Origin: CAYGZQ01 sp964354375 [NCBI: uncultured Planctomycetota bacterium]
GTDB lineage: Bacteria; JAJVIF01; JAPKYR01
NCBI GenBank assembly: GCA_964354375.1
Contig: CAYGZQ010000033.1
Coordinates: 1-41,791, forward strand
Length of the DNA: 41,791 nucleotides
Reading direction: 5' to 3'
Shown piece after piece: positions 1-8,203 of the stretch; the first letter of the stretch is position 1, and every line of letters starts with the position of its first letter. Made by a program: the position numbers and the translations under genes. The notes under the pieces are model-generated. The model saw only the letters and a list, made by a program, of their open reading frames with translations, was not told where the DNA came from and did no database searches.

Positions 1-51
1 ATGGGCCGGATTCTGACATGTGGGATTTTGCACACACCCGCGTAAAGTGCG

Positions 52-60
52 TGGTAGAAT
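52..60 (+). promoter_or_regulatory. Extended -10 promoter, leaderless start
   Basis: The sequence TGGTAGAAT matches an extended -10 element (TGnTATAAT with one mismatch) and ends 7 nt before the ATG at 68. Initiation 7-8 nt after the -10 would put the first transcribed base at or next to the start codon, which predicts a leaderless mRNA. No well-spaced -35 is visible (a TTGCAC at 28-33 is 21 nt away), as expected for an extended -10 promoter. Inferred from sequence only. Confidence 0.45.
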
Positions 61-67
61 TGACTCG

Positions 68-310
68 ATGATTCTCCGCCTTCTCGCAATCGTCGGGGTC
101 TTGCTCGCCCTGTTCGGCCTGATCGTCGCGCCTCGAATCATGACGAGGGGAAGCCGTCGCCTGAGGCACGCCATACATCAGCTGCATCCGGACGAAGACG
201 ACGTTCCGTGGGACCTTTCCGGCTGGATACCGGTCGGCTTCACCGACGGGATGGGCCCGTACGCTCGCAGGGAATGGAAATGGATGCCCGAATTGAAGCT
301 TGTGAAGTGA
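68..310 (+). CDS. Small membrane-anchored protein, unknown function
   Basis: This encodes 80 aa starting MILRLLAIVGV. Residues 1-21 form one hydrophobic helix, followed by a basic stretch (MTRGSRRLRH) and a polar C-terminal part with several Trp and acidic residues. That pattern fits a single-pass protein with its tail in the cytoplasm. The frame is open upstream to position 20, but I chose the ATG at 68 because an extended -10 element sits just in front of it and the hydrophobic segment begins there. It converges on the sigma-54 regulator, with one base between the two stop codons. I do not recognise a family. Confidence 0.5.
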   Translation: MILRLLAIVGVLLALFGLIVAPRIMTRGSRRLRHAIHQLHPDEDDVPWDLSGWIPVGFTDGMGPYARREWKWMPELKLVK

Positions 311-311
311 G

Positions 312-1673
312 CTAATCCACGCTCACACTTCGGCCCCAGCGCTCCAGTTTTCTCATGATAGTGTGGCGGCTGATTCCGAGAGTCTTCGCGGTCTGGCTGA
401 TGTTGCCGCTATTGGCGTCGAGAGTCCTGAGAATGTAATCCTTCTCGAGCTCCTCCAACGTCATTGGACCGTCATGGCCTTCCCCGCGCTGGATGTTGCC
501 CTGTATGTTTGCGGGCAGGTTCTCAAGCTCGATGGTCGGGCCCTCCTCGAGGATCATGACGCGCTCGATGGTGTTTCTAAGCTCGCGGATATTGCCGGGC
601 CAGTGGTATGCCCTCAGCGCCGCGGCCGCGTCCGCCCCGATCGATTCGATGTTCCGGCCCATTTCCTGGTTGAGATGCGCGATGAAATGTTTCGCCAGGA
701 GTATGACATCGTCGTCGCGCTCCCTGAGCGGCGGAAGAGTGATGCTGATCACGTTCAGCCGGAAGAGAAGGTCCTCCCGGAACAGCCCGTCCCTCACCAT
801 CCGGTCAAGGCCCTTGTTGCTCGCCGCTATGAACCTGACATCCACCGTGATGACATCGTCGCCGCCCAGCCTCGTGAACGTTTTCTCCTCGATCACCTTG
901 AGGAGCTTTGCCTGGAGCGGGAGGGACAAGTCTCCGATCTCGTCGAGAAAAAGCGTCCCCTTGTCGCCCTTCTCCACCAGGCCGATCTTGCGTTTCTTGG
1001 CGTCCGTGAACGCCCCCGGCTCGTAGCCGAACAGCTCGCTTTCCAGAAGCGTCTCGGGAATCGCGGCGCAGTTCAGTTCCACGAAAGGCTGCTTGGAGAT
1101 AGGGCTCGCATAGTGGATCGCTTTTGCCAGCATCCCCTTGCCCGTGCCGCTCTCCCCCAGGATGAGAAGAGTGCTTGTCGGACGCGCCGCCACTTTCCTT
1201 GCCACGTCGAAAACTCTCTGCATCGCCTGGCTGGTGCCCACTATACCCTCGATGCTGAACTCTTCCTTCTGCTTCTCCACGTGATCGTCGATACGTATCC
1301 GCAGCTCCGACAGCTCCAAAGCCTGTTTCACAAGGAGCTTGACCTCCTCGATGTCGAACGGCTTCTGCACGTAATGGAAAGCCCCCAGCTTCATGCACTG
1401 CACCGCCGACTCGACTCCCCCGTGAGCCGTGATCATGATCACGAGCGCCGACTTGTCGATCTCGCGTATCTGCCTCAGGACCTCGACCCCATCGATTCCC
1501 GGTAGTTTTATGTCCAGTATGACCAGGTCGAACCTGCGTCGCCGGAACTTGTCCAGCGCCTCTTCCCCGGTCTCGGCGACATCCACCACATAGCCTGCGT
1601 CCGTCAGCGCCTGGTTGAAGGACCAGCGGATCATCTCCTCGTCGTCAACCACCAGAATGCGCTCGTTGCTCAT
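312..1673 (-). CDS. NtrC-family sigma-54-dependent response regulator
   Basis: This is a 453-aa three-domain activator. Residues 1-120 are a receiver domain (acidic pair D10/D11, likely phospho-acceptor D54 in VILDIKLPG). The middle is a sigma-54 AAA+ ATPase with Walker A GESGTGKG and Walker B GTLFLDEIGD. The C-terminus is a Fis-type helix-turn-helix (GNISQTAKTLGISRHTIMRK). It should bind upstream sites and drive sigma-54 promoters when phosphorylated. The sigma-54-contacting loop reads GAFTDA rather than GAFTGA. The frame extends upstream to 1811, but the ATG at 1673 is preferred: it follows a GGAGGT site and begins the receiver fold. No histidine kinase is next to it. Confidence 0.93.
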   Translation of the reverse strand: MSNERILVVDDEEMIRWSFNQALTDAGYVVDVAETGEEALDKFRRRRFDLVILDIKLPGIDGVEVLRQIREIDKSALVIMITAHGGVESAVQCMKLGAFHYVQKPFDIEEVKLLVKQALELSELRIRIDDHVEKQKEEFSIEGIVGTSQAMQRVFDVARKVAARPTSTLLILGESGTGKGMLAKAIHYASPISKQPFVELNCAAIPETLLESELFGYEPGAFTDAKKRKIGLVEKGDKGTLFLDEIGDLSLPLQAKLLKVIEEKTFTRLGGDDVITVDVRFIAASNKGLDRMVRDGLFREDLLFRLNVISITLPPLRERDDDVILLAKHFIAHLNQEMGRNIESIGADAAAALRAYHWPGNIRELRNTIERVMILEEGPTIELENLPANIQGNIQRGEGHDGPMTLEELEKDYILRTLDANSGNISQTAKTLGISRHTIMRKLERWGRSVSVD

Positions 1674-1737
1674 CGGGACCTCCATCTCCGCTTCTCGGGC
1701 ACCAGTATAGAAGGCATCCCGTGCAAATGCCAAGTAG

Positions 1738-1802
1738 CCCGGGATCCCATTTCGATTCAGACCTCGAAACACTTCTGTGCCTCGCCGAAATGGGATCCCG
1801 GG
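1738..1802. repeat. Large palindrome 1 (17-bp perfect arms)
   Basis: The arm CCCGGGATCCCATTTCG at 1738-1754 is repeated exactly in inverted orientation at 1786-1802, around a 31-nt loop. It lies between the biotin-carrier gene and the response regulator. No T-run follows on either strand, so a mobile palindromic (REP- or MITE-like) element is more likely than a terminator. It could still fold in RNA at the end of the acc transcript. Confidence 0.75.
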
Positions 1803-1819
1803 ACGCATCATTTTCCGAA

Positions 1820-1886
1820 CCCGGGAACCTGTTTTCTCGGAGATTGTCGGTAAGCCGCAGCTTGCCGTCTGAAACAGGTTCCCGGG
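1820..1886. repeat. Large palindrome 2 (15-bp perfect arms)
   Basis: The arm CCCGGGAACCTGTTT at 1820-1834 is repeated exactly in inverted orientation at 1872-1886. The 37-nt loop holds a smaller inner stem (CGGTAAG with CTTGCCG). It begins with the same CCCGGGA as palindrome 1, 17 bp away, but the rest of the arm differs. The two look like related palindromic elements inserted side by side downstream of the acc operon. Confidence 0.75.
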
Positions 1887-1927
1887 CTACATGGGCTTCT
1901 CCAACATCGGACTGCAATGTCGGGGGT

Positions 1928-2449
1928 TCACTCCAGCGTAATCAGAATCTGGTCCAGCACTACTGTCTCGCCTTTCTGCACGAGAACTTCCCTGATCTTC
2001 CCGTCTCGAGGGCTCAGAAGCTCGTTTTCCATTTTCATCGCTTCCAGCAGGCAGAGAATATCGCCGGTTCTCACGGTCTGCCCGGGCTTCACCCTCACGC
2101 CGATCACCTTTCCCGGAAGCGGTGCGCGGACCTGGTCGCCTTCGCCACGGAGCCCGGTCATCTCCGGACGTCTCAGCTTACCTTTCCCGGGGAAATCCAC
2201 CGCGACATCCACCGACTGCCCGACGGCCCAGACGACGCAGGGCAGGCCGTTGGAGTCCAGCTCGAACTCCACCTGGTAGGATTTCCCGCCGATGATGAGG
2301 CACTTGGAAAACTGCTCGATCCAGTCGGGAGAAACCGCGACATCCACGGGCTTTCCGTCGACAGTCACTCGATCGATCGTTTCCTGGAACGGCAGTTTTT
2401 CGATGTCGATCTCGTAACGCTTATCGCCTACATGTACTGTAACGCGCAT
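1928..2449 (-). CDS. Biotin carboxyl carrier protein of an acyl-CoA carboxylase
   Basis: This is a 173-aa protein whose last ~70 residues are a biotinyl (lipoyl-like) domain with the classic biotinylation site EAMKMEN; the modified lysine is K139. The N-terminal ~100 residues are a beta-rich region like that of carriers of propionyl-CoA, methylmalonyl-CoA or oxaloacetate-type enzymes, not the Pro/Ala-rich N-terminus of E. coli AccB. It would carry CO2 from the biotin carboxylase encoded by the same operon (3212-4729) to a carboxyltransferase not present here. The gene starts 30 nt after the NYN gene stops. The acyl substrate cannot be decided from this subunit. Confidence 0.88.
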   Translation of the reverse strand: MRVTVHVGDKRYEIDIEKLPFQETIDRVTVDGKPVDVAVSPDWIEQFSKCLIIGGKSYQVEFELDSNGLPCVVWAVGQSVDVAVDFPGKGKLRRPEMTGLRGEGDQVRAPLPGKVIGVRVKPGQTVRTGDILCLLEAMKMENELLSPRDGKIREVLVQKGETVVLDQILITLE

Positions 2450-2479
2450 GGTCGGGATGGTTGATAATGTCTTTGCCGT

Positions 2480-3145
2480 CTAGATGTCGGTACCGTCCAG
2501 GGATTCGTCAAGCCCGGGATCATGGTCCTTCTCGGCCCGGGCTTCCGGCTCGCCTCTTTTGCCGGACGCGTCGAGACTTCCACCGGGCGTCTCCATGTCG
2601 GACGACGAGGGCCGCTCGAGATCGCCGCGGTGCTCGTCAAGGTAGAAAATGTCGAAGCTGGCCTCCATCTCGAGGTCCTGCGCGATCGAATCGCGCCATG
2701 CCGCCAGTTCGACGCGTTTCCCCAGCGATTTGACCGTGCGTATAGGCTCCAGGAAATCGCTGTCGCCGGTCACGAGGATGGCGGTGTCGAACGCGTTGTT
2801 GTAGCCGAGCGACACCAGGGTCGCGGCCATCCCGATCGCGGCGGCCTTCTCCGAGTAGCTCGACCACTCATTGCCGCACTCGTTGCATCGCATCTGCCTC
2901 TTTCTCAGCGGGTACAGGTGCACCTCGAAATGCAGCGCCAGCTTCAGATACTTGTAGAGGTTGGTCTGGTCCGCGTTCGGCGGATCCTCCTCGCTTGCGA
3001 AAAAATATGTCTGCCAGATCGGACCGGACCTCGACAGCGTGTCCACGAGCTTCCTGAAGTCCACGCGCCACTGATGCTTGTAGGAGCCCCTGAAAATATA
3101 GGAGTTGTCGATGAAACAGATCGTTCGTCCTCTTGGGTGTGCCAT
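2480..3145 (-). CDS. NYN-domain (PIN-like) putative nuclease
   Basis: This 221-aa protein has an NYN/LabA-like fold in residues 1-175: a first acidic strand ICFIDNSYIF (D13) and a later strand TAILVTGDSDF typical of the family's metal-binding aspartates. NYN proteins are predicted RNases related to PIN domains. In the middle helix, where many members read KGVDVAL, this one reads EKAAAIG, so one usual acidic residue is missing. A single CxxC (CNECG) precedes that helix. The last ~45 residues are charged and probably disordered. It sits between the two acyl-CoA carboxylase subunit genes with gaps of 66 and 30 nt, so it is probably co-transcribed with them. Its substrate is unknown. Confidence 0.8.
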   Translation of the reverse strand: MAHPRGRTICFIDNSYIFRGSYKHQWRVDFRKLVDTLSRSGPIWQTYFFASEEDPPNADQTNLYKYLKLALHFEVHLYPLRKRQMRCNECGNEWSSYSEKAAAIGMAATLVSLGYNNAFDTAILVTGDSDFLEPIRTVKSLGKRVELAAWRDSIAQDLEMEASFDIFYLDEHRGDLERPSSSDMETPGGSLDASGKRGEPEARAEKDHDPGLDESLDGTDI

Positions 3146-3211
3146 GATGCATCAACCTTCCCGACCGCCATCAATTTGTTTACTTCTATATCAACTCGAC
3201 CTTCATCCGTC

Positions 3212-4729
3212 TCAGCCGGGCGTTCCCCGTCCCGACTGTTTCCATGCGTTGTCCCCACCGACCCGTCCCGCCGCCGCTCCGGGAAGCCTGCGCAGGGTCC
3301 TCAGGCAGGTCTCGATCGCCACCGCGATTGCGGCCACTTCCGGATTGGCGAACTCGCCCTGATTGATCCTCTCCATGTTCTCATCGATGTACGAAGTGTC
3401 GAAATCGCCCGACGCAAAGACGGAGTCGTTCATGATCGCGTAATGAAAATTCGCGTTCGACCTTATCCCCCCGATCTTCAGCTCCAGAAGCGCCCTCTTC
3501 ATACGGGCAATCGCATCCGCGCGGGTGTCGGCATGGACGATGATCTTCGCGATGAGCGAGTCGTACTCTTTCGGGATGTTCGATCCGGGAAACGCCGCGG
3601 TGTCAACCCTGACCCCGGGGCCCATGGGGAATATGATTTGATGGATTTGTCCCGGGGTCGGCAGGAATCCCTTCGTCGGGTCCTCGGCATTGATCCTGCA
3701 TTCGATCGCGTGACCGACCAGAACGACATCGTCCTGAGCGAAATCCAGGGGCTCGCCCTGCGCGATCCGGATCTGCCTTCCGATCAGGTCGATGCCGGTG
3801 ACAAGCTCGGTCACCGGATGCTCAACCTGGATTCGTGTATTCATCTCCATGAAGTAATACCGGCCGTCCTCGTCCAGGAGAAACTCCACCGTCCCCGCGC
3901 TGAGGTAGTCGGCCCGCCCGGCGAGCAGGCATGCGTCCTCGCCCATTCTCGACCGGGTCTCAGGGGTCAGTGCGGGGGACGGCGATTCCTCGATCAGTTT
4001 CTGGTGCCGTCTCTGGACCGTGCAGTCACGCTCTCCCAGGTGAACCACGTTGCCGAATCCGTCGGCCAGTATCTGCACCTCTACGTGTCTCGGTCTTTCG
4101 ATCAGCTTCTCCAGGAAGACGGCATCGGAGCCGAACGAGGCCATGGATTCGTGCCTGCACGACTCGAATGCGCGATCCAGGCGGTCCGGGCTGCGCACGA
4201 TCCGCATCCCCCGTCCCCCTCCTCCGGCCGCAGCCTTCAGCATGCACGGATAGCCGATCTCGTCGGCGATCTCCCGCGCCTCCTCGATTGTCCGGATCGG
4301 GCTCAGGACACCGGGTATCACCGGGATGCCTGCGTCGCTCGCGAGCCGCTTGGCCATGGTCTTGTCGCCCATGTCGCGGATGTTTTTCGCGGTCGGGCCG
4401 ATGAAAATGAGTCCCGCCCTCGTGCAGCGCTCCGCAAAGGAGGCGTTCTCGGACAGGAAGCCGTAGCCGGGATGGATCGAGTCGCAACCCGTCCGCCGGG
4501 CTGCTTTGATGATGACTTCCTCGTTGAGGTAACTTCCCGAGGGATCGGCCGGCCCGATCTGGGCGACTTCGTCCGCCATGCGCGCCTGGAGGCTGCCGGT
4601 ATCCGCCTCGGAAACCGCAGCGACCGTGCGAATACCCATCTCCCGAGCGGCCCGGATTATTCGGCAGGCGATCTCTCCCCGGTTGGCGATGAAAATCTTG
4701 CGGATTCTTCGCCGTCGCATGCGCGGCAT
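3212..4729 (-). CDS. accC: Biotin carboxylase subunit of acyl-CoA carboxylase
   Basis: This 505-aa enzyme catalyses ATP-dependent carboxylation of carrier-bound biotin. The biotin-carboxylase N-terminal domain is clear (KIFIANRGEIACRII, HPGYGFLSEN). The ATP-grasp core follows, with the glycine-rich loop GGGGRGM at 169-175 and the active-site segment EMNTRIQVEHPVTE. It is ~55 residues longer than E. coli AccC, with a C-terminal extension like those of propionyl-CoA-type subunits. The start at 4729 follows a GAGGATAA site; an ATG three codons in is also possible. It heads a leftward operon with the NYN protein and the biotin carrier. No carboxyltransferase gene is in the window, so substrate assignment stays open. 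Confidence 0.93.
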   Translation of the reverse strand: MPRMRRRRIRKIFIANRGEIACRIIRAAREMGIRTVAAVSEADTGSLQARMADEVAQIGPADPSGSYLNEEVIIKAARRTGCDSIHPGYGFLSENASFAERCTRAGLIFIGPTAKNIRDMGDKTMAKRLASDAGIPVIPGVLSPIRTIEEAREIADEIGYPCMLKAAAGGGGRGMRIVRSPDRLDRAFESCRHESMASFGSDAVFLEKLIERPRHVEVQILADGFGNVVHLGERDCTVQRRHQKLIEESPSPALTPETRSRMGEDACLLAGRADYLSAGTVEFLLDEDGRYYFMEMNTRIQVEHPVTELVTGIDLIGRQIRIAQGEPLDFAQDDVVLVGHAIECRINAEDPTKGFLPTPGQIHQIIFPMGPGVRVDTAAFPGSNIPKEYDSLIAKIIVHADTRADAIARMKRALLELKIGGIRSNANFHYAIMNDSVFASGDFDTSYIDENMERINQGEFANPEVAAIAVAIETCLRTLRRLPGAAAGRVGGDNAWKQSGRGTPG

Positions 4730-4874
4730 CAGATTTATCCTCTAATTACAGGGACGCTCATGCTCGCGTCCGAAATAGTCGTTCCGTTCAACTGCAGGAG
4801 AGCTTCCACGATTCACGAGACTTCAACCAACCAATCGCGATCGCCTTCCCAGCGCCTCCGACCTTGAATAATGA

Positions 4875-4883
4875 AGTATAGCA
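4875..4883 (-). promoter_or_regulatory. Extended -10 upstream of the acc operon
   Basis: On the minus strand this reads TGCTATACT, an extended -10 (TG-n-TATAAT with one mismatch), about 145 nt upstream of accC. No convincing -35 is present, which is tolerated by extended -10 promoters. The implied leader is ~140 nt. Assignment is by sequence match only. Confidence 0.4.
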
Positions 4884-4910
4884 GATTTTCGATGAAAGCG
4901 TTCCCGGAAT

Positions 4911-5618
4911 CTAGGGCTCGCGGTCCCCCGACCCCTTCAATTTGTCGAGGGTCCCCTTTAGTTTCCGCTGCCGCGCACCCAGGTCCTCGTCGATCCCGTT
5001 GTTCTTCTCCTCCCCCATAAGCGACTGCAGGCGGTCGCGGAACGGGTTGAGATCGAAGTTCCCCTTGTACTCGACATCGCGAAGGATCAGGGCGACCTCG
5101 TCGGGCTCGGTGATCTCCCCGAGCGTTCTCAACCCTCCTTCGCCTGCGCCGATGAGAAGAATCCTGTCGGCGAGCCTGACAAGATAGAGCGTGCGGGTCG
5201 GGGACAGACTGAGTGTGTAAAGGATCTTCAGGCTTTCCGACGAGCGGGCAAGGCCCCTGACAGTCACGAATCGCCTGAACACCGCGCTGATGCCCCAGAT
5301 TATGATAATGACGACAACCAGGCCGATAAACGTGCGCAGGTAATCCGCGGCGGAAGGTCCGGGCGCAGGGGACTGACCGCCCGGAGGGATGAAGTCCTCG
5401 CGGTGGGTCCCCGGCGGAAGCTCGTTTTCCGCCGCGACGGGTTCGGCGACCACGCCGGCGGTCGCATTCTGATCTGGTGCGACAGTATTGGCTGTCCCGC
5501 CGGATTCAGGGGATTCGTCGCCGGACGCTGCGAATTGAGCCGTAGCGCGGGACGCGCAGATCGCAAAAACGAAGGCCACGGCCAGAAACGTTACCCACGG
5601 GCGCACGAAACGCAGCAT
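4911..5618 (-). CDS. FliO/FliZ-like membrane protein
   Basis: This 235-aa protein has an N-terminal signal or anchor segment (residues 5-27, ending in Ala-rich SRATAQ). A Pro/Gly/Ala-rich linker follows, then a strong transmembrane helix (about residues 93-112, with VVVIIIIWG). After the helix comes a small beta-rich domain with the pattern ILYTLSLSPTRTLYLVRLAD...LLIGAGEGG, typical of FliO, an assembly factor of the flagellar type III export gate. The C-terminal tail is basic and charged. There are no other flagellar genes in the window, so it is an orphan or part of a split locus. It is divergent from the lipoprotein at 5810. The family call is fairly good; a flagellar role is an inference. 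Confidence 0.7.
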   Translation of the reverse strand: MLRFVRPWVTFLAVAFVFAICASRATAQFAASGDESPESGGTANTVAPDQNATAGVVAEPVAAENELPPGTHREDFIPPGGQSPAPGPSAADYLRTFIGLVVVIIIIWGISAVFRRFVTVRGLARSSESLKILYTLSLSPTRTLYLVRLADRILLIGAGEGGLRTLGEITEPDEVALILRDVEYKGNFDLNPFRDRLQSLMGEEKNNGIDEDLGARQRKLKGTLDKLKGSGDREP

Positions 5619-5728
5619 GCATGAATCTTACCGCCATACGGCTCCGACGGCAATCTGCAGGGGACATTCCGACGAATCCCATCCCCGGTTTTTCGGGCCG
5701 GCATGCTGTAAAGGCGTTGATAAACGGG

Positions 5729-5734
5729 TATAAT
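5729..5734 (+). promoter_or_regulatory. Probable -10 element (TATAAT) of the 5810 lipoprotein gene
   Basis: A perfect TATAAT hexamer lies 75 nt before the start codon in the divergent intergenic region. The -35 is unclear: the nearby TTGATA at 5718-5723 is too close. The downstream gene has its own AGGAGG ribosome binding site at 5798-5803. Confidence 0.35.
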
Positions 5735-5809
5735 GACTAGTAAGGTGAAATCAGGGAATGGATGCGGGTCTTCGATTCCCTGAGAAATCACACGCGCAGG
5801 AGGCTGATT

Positions 5810-8092
5810 ATGGCTGCCCGAAGTCATCGAGCGCGTTTCCCCATAGCGCTGACGGTTTTAACGGTTTGTGTCGCGATCCTTGCCCTGTCGTGCGGGGGCG
5901 GAGTGGGCCCCACAGCTCCCGCTGCAGGCGTCGACAATTCCCCCCAGGTCCTCACGCCGCCGAACGAGAGGAATGCGCGAGCCCCGGAAGGTCTGGGAAA
6001 TCACGCGGTCTGGGGCATCTACACGATGGTCATCGATCAGGACGCCAGGACGATTGAGGTCCTGGACAATCGCGAGCTCGCCATGCACCTCAACGTCAAG
6101 GGCATCCTTCAAAGCAGCTGGTGGTGCCCCGCTCACAACTGCATCAAAATCCAGTTCCTGAATGTCGATGAGGTTAACAACATCTACACGATCAAGGGCA
6201 CCCTCGTAAATCCAAGCTGGTTCAACGGGTTCGACGTGAGAGCGATCATCTTCCTCGACGAGAAGGGTCACCAGCTTCTGAACGCCGACGACTTCACGAT
6301 GCTGTATGAAGAGGAGGACGATATCAACCCGTTCAGGGCATACGCCAAGAATGTCGACCTCAGGAAATTCGCCTCCTTCGCCAGCTTCTCGGAGATCTTC
6401 GAGATGTACATCCCGCCGGTCCCGAAGAAGTTCATGATCGATTTTGCGATCGATGCAAGCTGGCCGACAAACTGCGAGGAGCCTTACGATCTTGAGGAAT
6501 TCGGCTACGAAGGCGACATCTATCCGGACGATCCCGACCTGGACGGCATCGATCAGGGGGAGGGCACCATTTTCACCAAGGTGTACGACTGGCAGTCCAA
6601 TGTCTCCGAGGTGTCGGTCGACACCACCCCGATCACCGGCGGAATAACGAGCCTATCGTATAATCCCGACCTCGATCGCTGGGAAGCCGTGATAACGGAC
6701 AGCATGGACGCGGCTCCGGGCGATTATGTCTGCCTCATCGCCGCGTTCAGCACCGATGATCCCACGCTGGGCCTGTACAACTACTTGACCGTTACGGTCA
6801 ACGAGACTCCGCCTCCCGCAGTGCAGACCATCTCGGGCTTTGTCCGCGACGCTTTCTTCATGGGAGATCTGGACGGGTCGGTCGTGAGCGTCGTGAACCA
6901 GGACCCGCTCGGGTTCCAGCCTCCGCCCACCACGGTCGTTGGCGGCGAATACCTCGTGAACGTAACGATCGGCGCCTACGATGTCAGCGTTGTGCCGACG
7001 GATATGGTCCACCTGACGAACATGTGCTGGGACATCCTCGTCACTCAGAACGAAGATGTGAAAGTCAATTTCGGGCTTCAGGATCCCACCCTGATGGACC
7101 CGTACGATCCCTGGAACGGCCTTGCGAACTGGTACCAGATCATGGGCTTCGCGGGAAGGGTCGTCGATGATCTCGGTATGCCGATCTCAAACGCCACCGT
7201 AGAGGTCAACTCCCCCGACAGCGGTCTGTATGCGCAGGATTACGTCCAGTCTGAGATTACCGACGAGAACGGATATTTCTCCATGCTCAACGTGCCCGTG
7301 ATGCCCGACGAGTACTCAATCTCCATTACGCAGTACTACATGAAAGTGCGCGCTCCCGGATTCCAGGAGGCGAATCTCGGCCCGCTCCCCGCGACGGTTA
7401 ACGAGATGCACTACCGGGTGATCACTCTCGTTCCGGAATCCAACCAGACCCCCATCTGGACCGAGAGCTTCGAGTCCGACTCCGGCTGGACGTTCGTCGG
7501 TTATTATCACCGCCAGCTTTACGATCCGGCCATCAAGAATATCTCTTTCAATCCCTACTATTTCCTGGTTGTGCCTGCCGATGAAAACCTCGACGGGTCC
7601 ATACCGCCGCCACCCGACGGAAGCTACTACCTGTGGTACGGCGTGGAGGCCGATGGGAACTTCCTCGGTACCTGGAACCCGGGGCAGGGGTCCTATACAG
7701 GCGGAATCTCCGACTGGCCGCATTCCGGGTCCGCCACCAGCCCGGATATCGATCTCACCGCCTACACTACAGCCCGCGTGGAGTTCGACATGTGCTACGA
7801 GATCGAAAGCCAGATTCCCTCGATGTACGACATGATGTATTTCTATGTCACGGTCAATTTCATGGACAACATGGTCCGGTTCTACAACCCGTTCATGGAT
7901 CCGGGACCCGTAGAGTACACCTTCACTCAGCGGGGATACAACCGGACAGCTATTTGGTGCCACTATTCCTATGACATCTCCGGTTACACCGGCAACATCG
8001 TGAAGCTCAAGTTCACTTTCGCAACGAATGACGAGCTCTACAACGGCGGCCGCGGTCAGTTTATCGACAATATCAAGGTGTTTGCCCAGTAA
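5810..8092 (+). CDS. Large secreted lipoprotein, CarboxypepD_reg-like and jelly-roll domains
   Basis: This encodes 760 aa. I chose the ATG at 5810 because AGGAGG precedes it at ideal spacing and the signal peptide begins there; the frame opens at 5762. A lipoprotein-type signal ends in LALSC (C28). Residues ~60-330 form a beta-rich domain beginning NHAVWGIYTMVID that is also found in the lipoprotein at 27118-29337. Two carboxypeptidase-regulatory-like beta modules follow (TISGFVRD... and IMGFAGRVVDDLG...). The last ~200 residues (WTESFESDSGWTF to GQFIDNIKVF) resemble MAM or immune-inhibitor-A-type jelly-roll domains. It is likely an outer-surface adhesin or carbohydrate-binding protein; no catalytic residues are evident. 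A strong terminator follows it. Confidence 0.8.
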   Translation: MAARSHRARFPIALTVLTVCVAILALSCGGGVGPTAPAAGVDNSPQVLTPPNERNARAPEGLGNHAVWGIYTMVIDQDARTIEVLDNRELAMHLNVKGILQSSWWCPAHNCIKIQFLNVDEVNNIYTIKGTLVNPSWFNGFDVRAIIFLDEKGHQLLNADDFTMLYEEEDDINPFRAYAKNVDLRKFASFASFSEIFEMYIPPVPKKFMIDFAIDASWPTNCEEPYDLEEFGYEGDIYPDDPDLDGIDQGEGTIFTKVYDWQSNVSEVSVDTTPITGGITSLSYNPDLDRWEAVITDSMDAAPGDYVCLIAAFSTDDPTLGLYNYLTVTVNETPPPAVQTISGFVRDAFFMGDLDGSVVSVVNQDPLGFQPPPTTVVGGEYLVNVTIGAYDVSVVPTDMVHLTNMCWDILVTQNEDVKVNFGLQDPTLMDPYDPWNGLANWYQIMGFAGRVVDDLGMPISNATVEVNSPDSGLYAQDYVQSEITDENGYFSMLNVPVMPDEYSISITQYYMKVRAPGFQEANLGPLPATVNEMHYRVITLVPESNQTPIWTESFESDSGWTFVGYYHRQLYDPAIKNISFNPYYFLVVPADENLDGSIPPPPDGSYYLWYGVEADGNFLGTWNPGQGSYTGGISDWPHSGSATSPDIDLTAYTTARVEFDMCYEIESQIPSMYDMMYFYVTVNFMDNMVRFYNPFMDPGPVEYTFTQRGYNRTAIWCHYSYDISGYTGNIVKLKFTFATNDELYNGGRGQFIDNIKVFAQ

Positions 8093-8118
8093 TCGGAGAA
8101 GGTGGGAGACGAATTGAT

Positions 8119-8145
8119 CGGACGGCGACACCGCCGTCCGTTTTT
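8119..8145 (+). terminator. Intrinsic terminator after the 5810 lipoprotein
   Basis: A 9-bp perfect GC-rich stem (CGGACGGCG with CGCCGTCCG), a 4-nt loop ACAC, and five Ts. It lies 27 nt after the stop codon. Confidence 0.9.
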
Positions 8146-8158
8146 CATTGACCGGGGT

Positions 8159-8187
8159 TTGCCACGATCTCGCATCGTTGCTATATT
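8159..8187 (+). promoter_or_regulatory. Sigma-70-type promoter of surE
   Basis: TTGCCA at 8159-8164 and TATATT at 8182-8187 are separated by 17 bp. Transcription would start near 8194, leaving only ~10 nt before the surE ATG, which has no Shine-Dalgarno site. Confidence 0.65.
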
Positions 8188-8203
8188 GAGCGCCTGAATC
8201 GGC

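Noticed and set aside
2522-4867. A 781-codon open frame on the plus strand opposite the acc operon
   Set aside because: It is fully antisense to accC and the NYN gene, which have clear motifs; long antisense frames are common in GC-rich DNA. Its protein has no recognisable domain.
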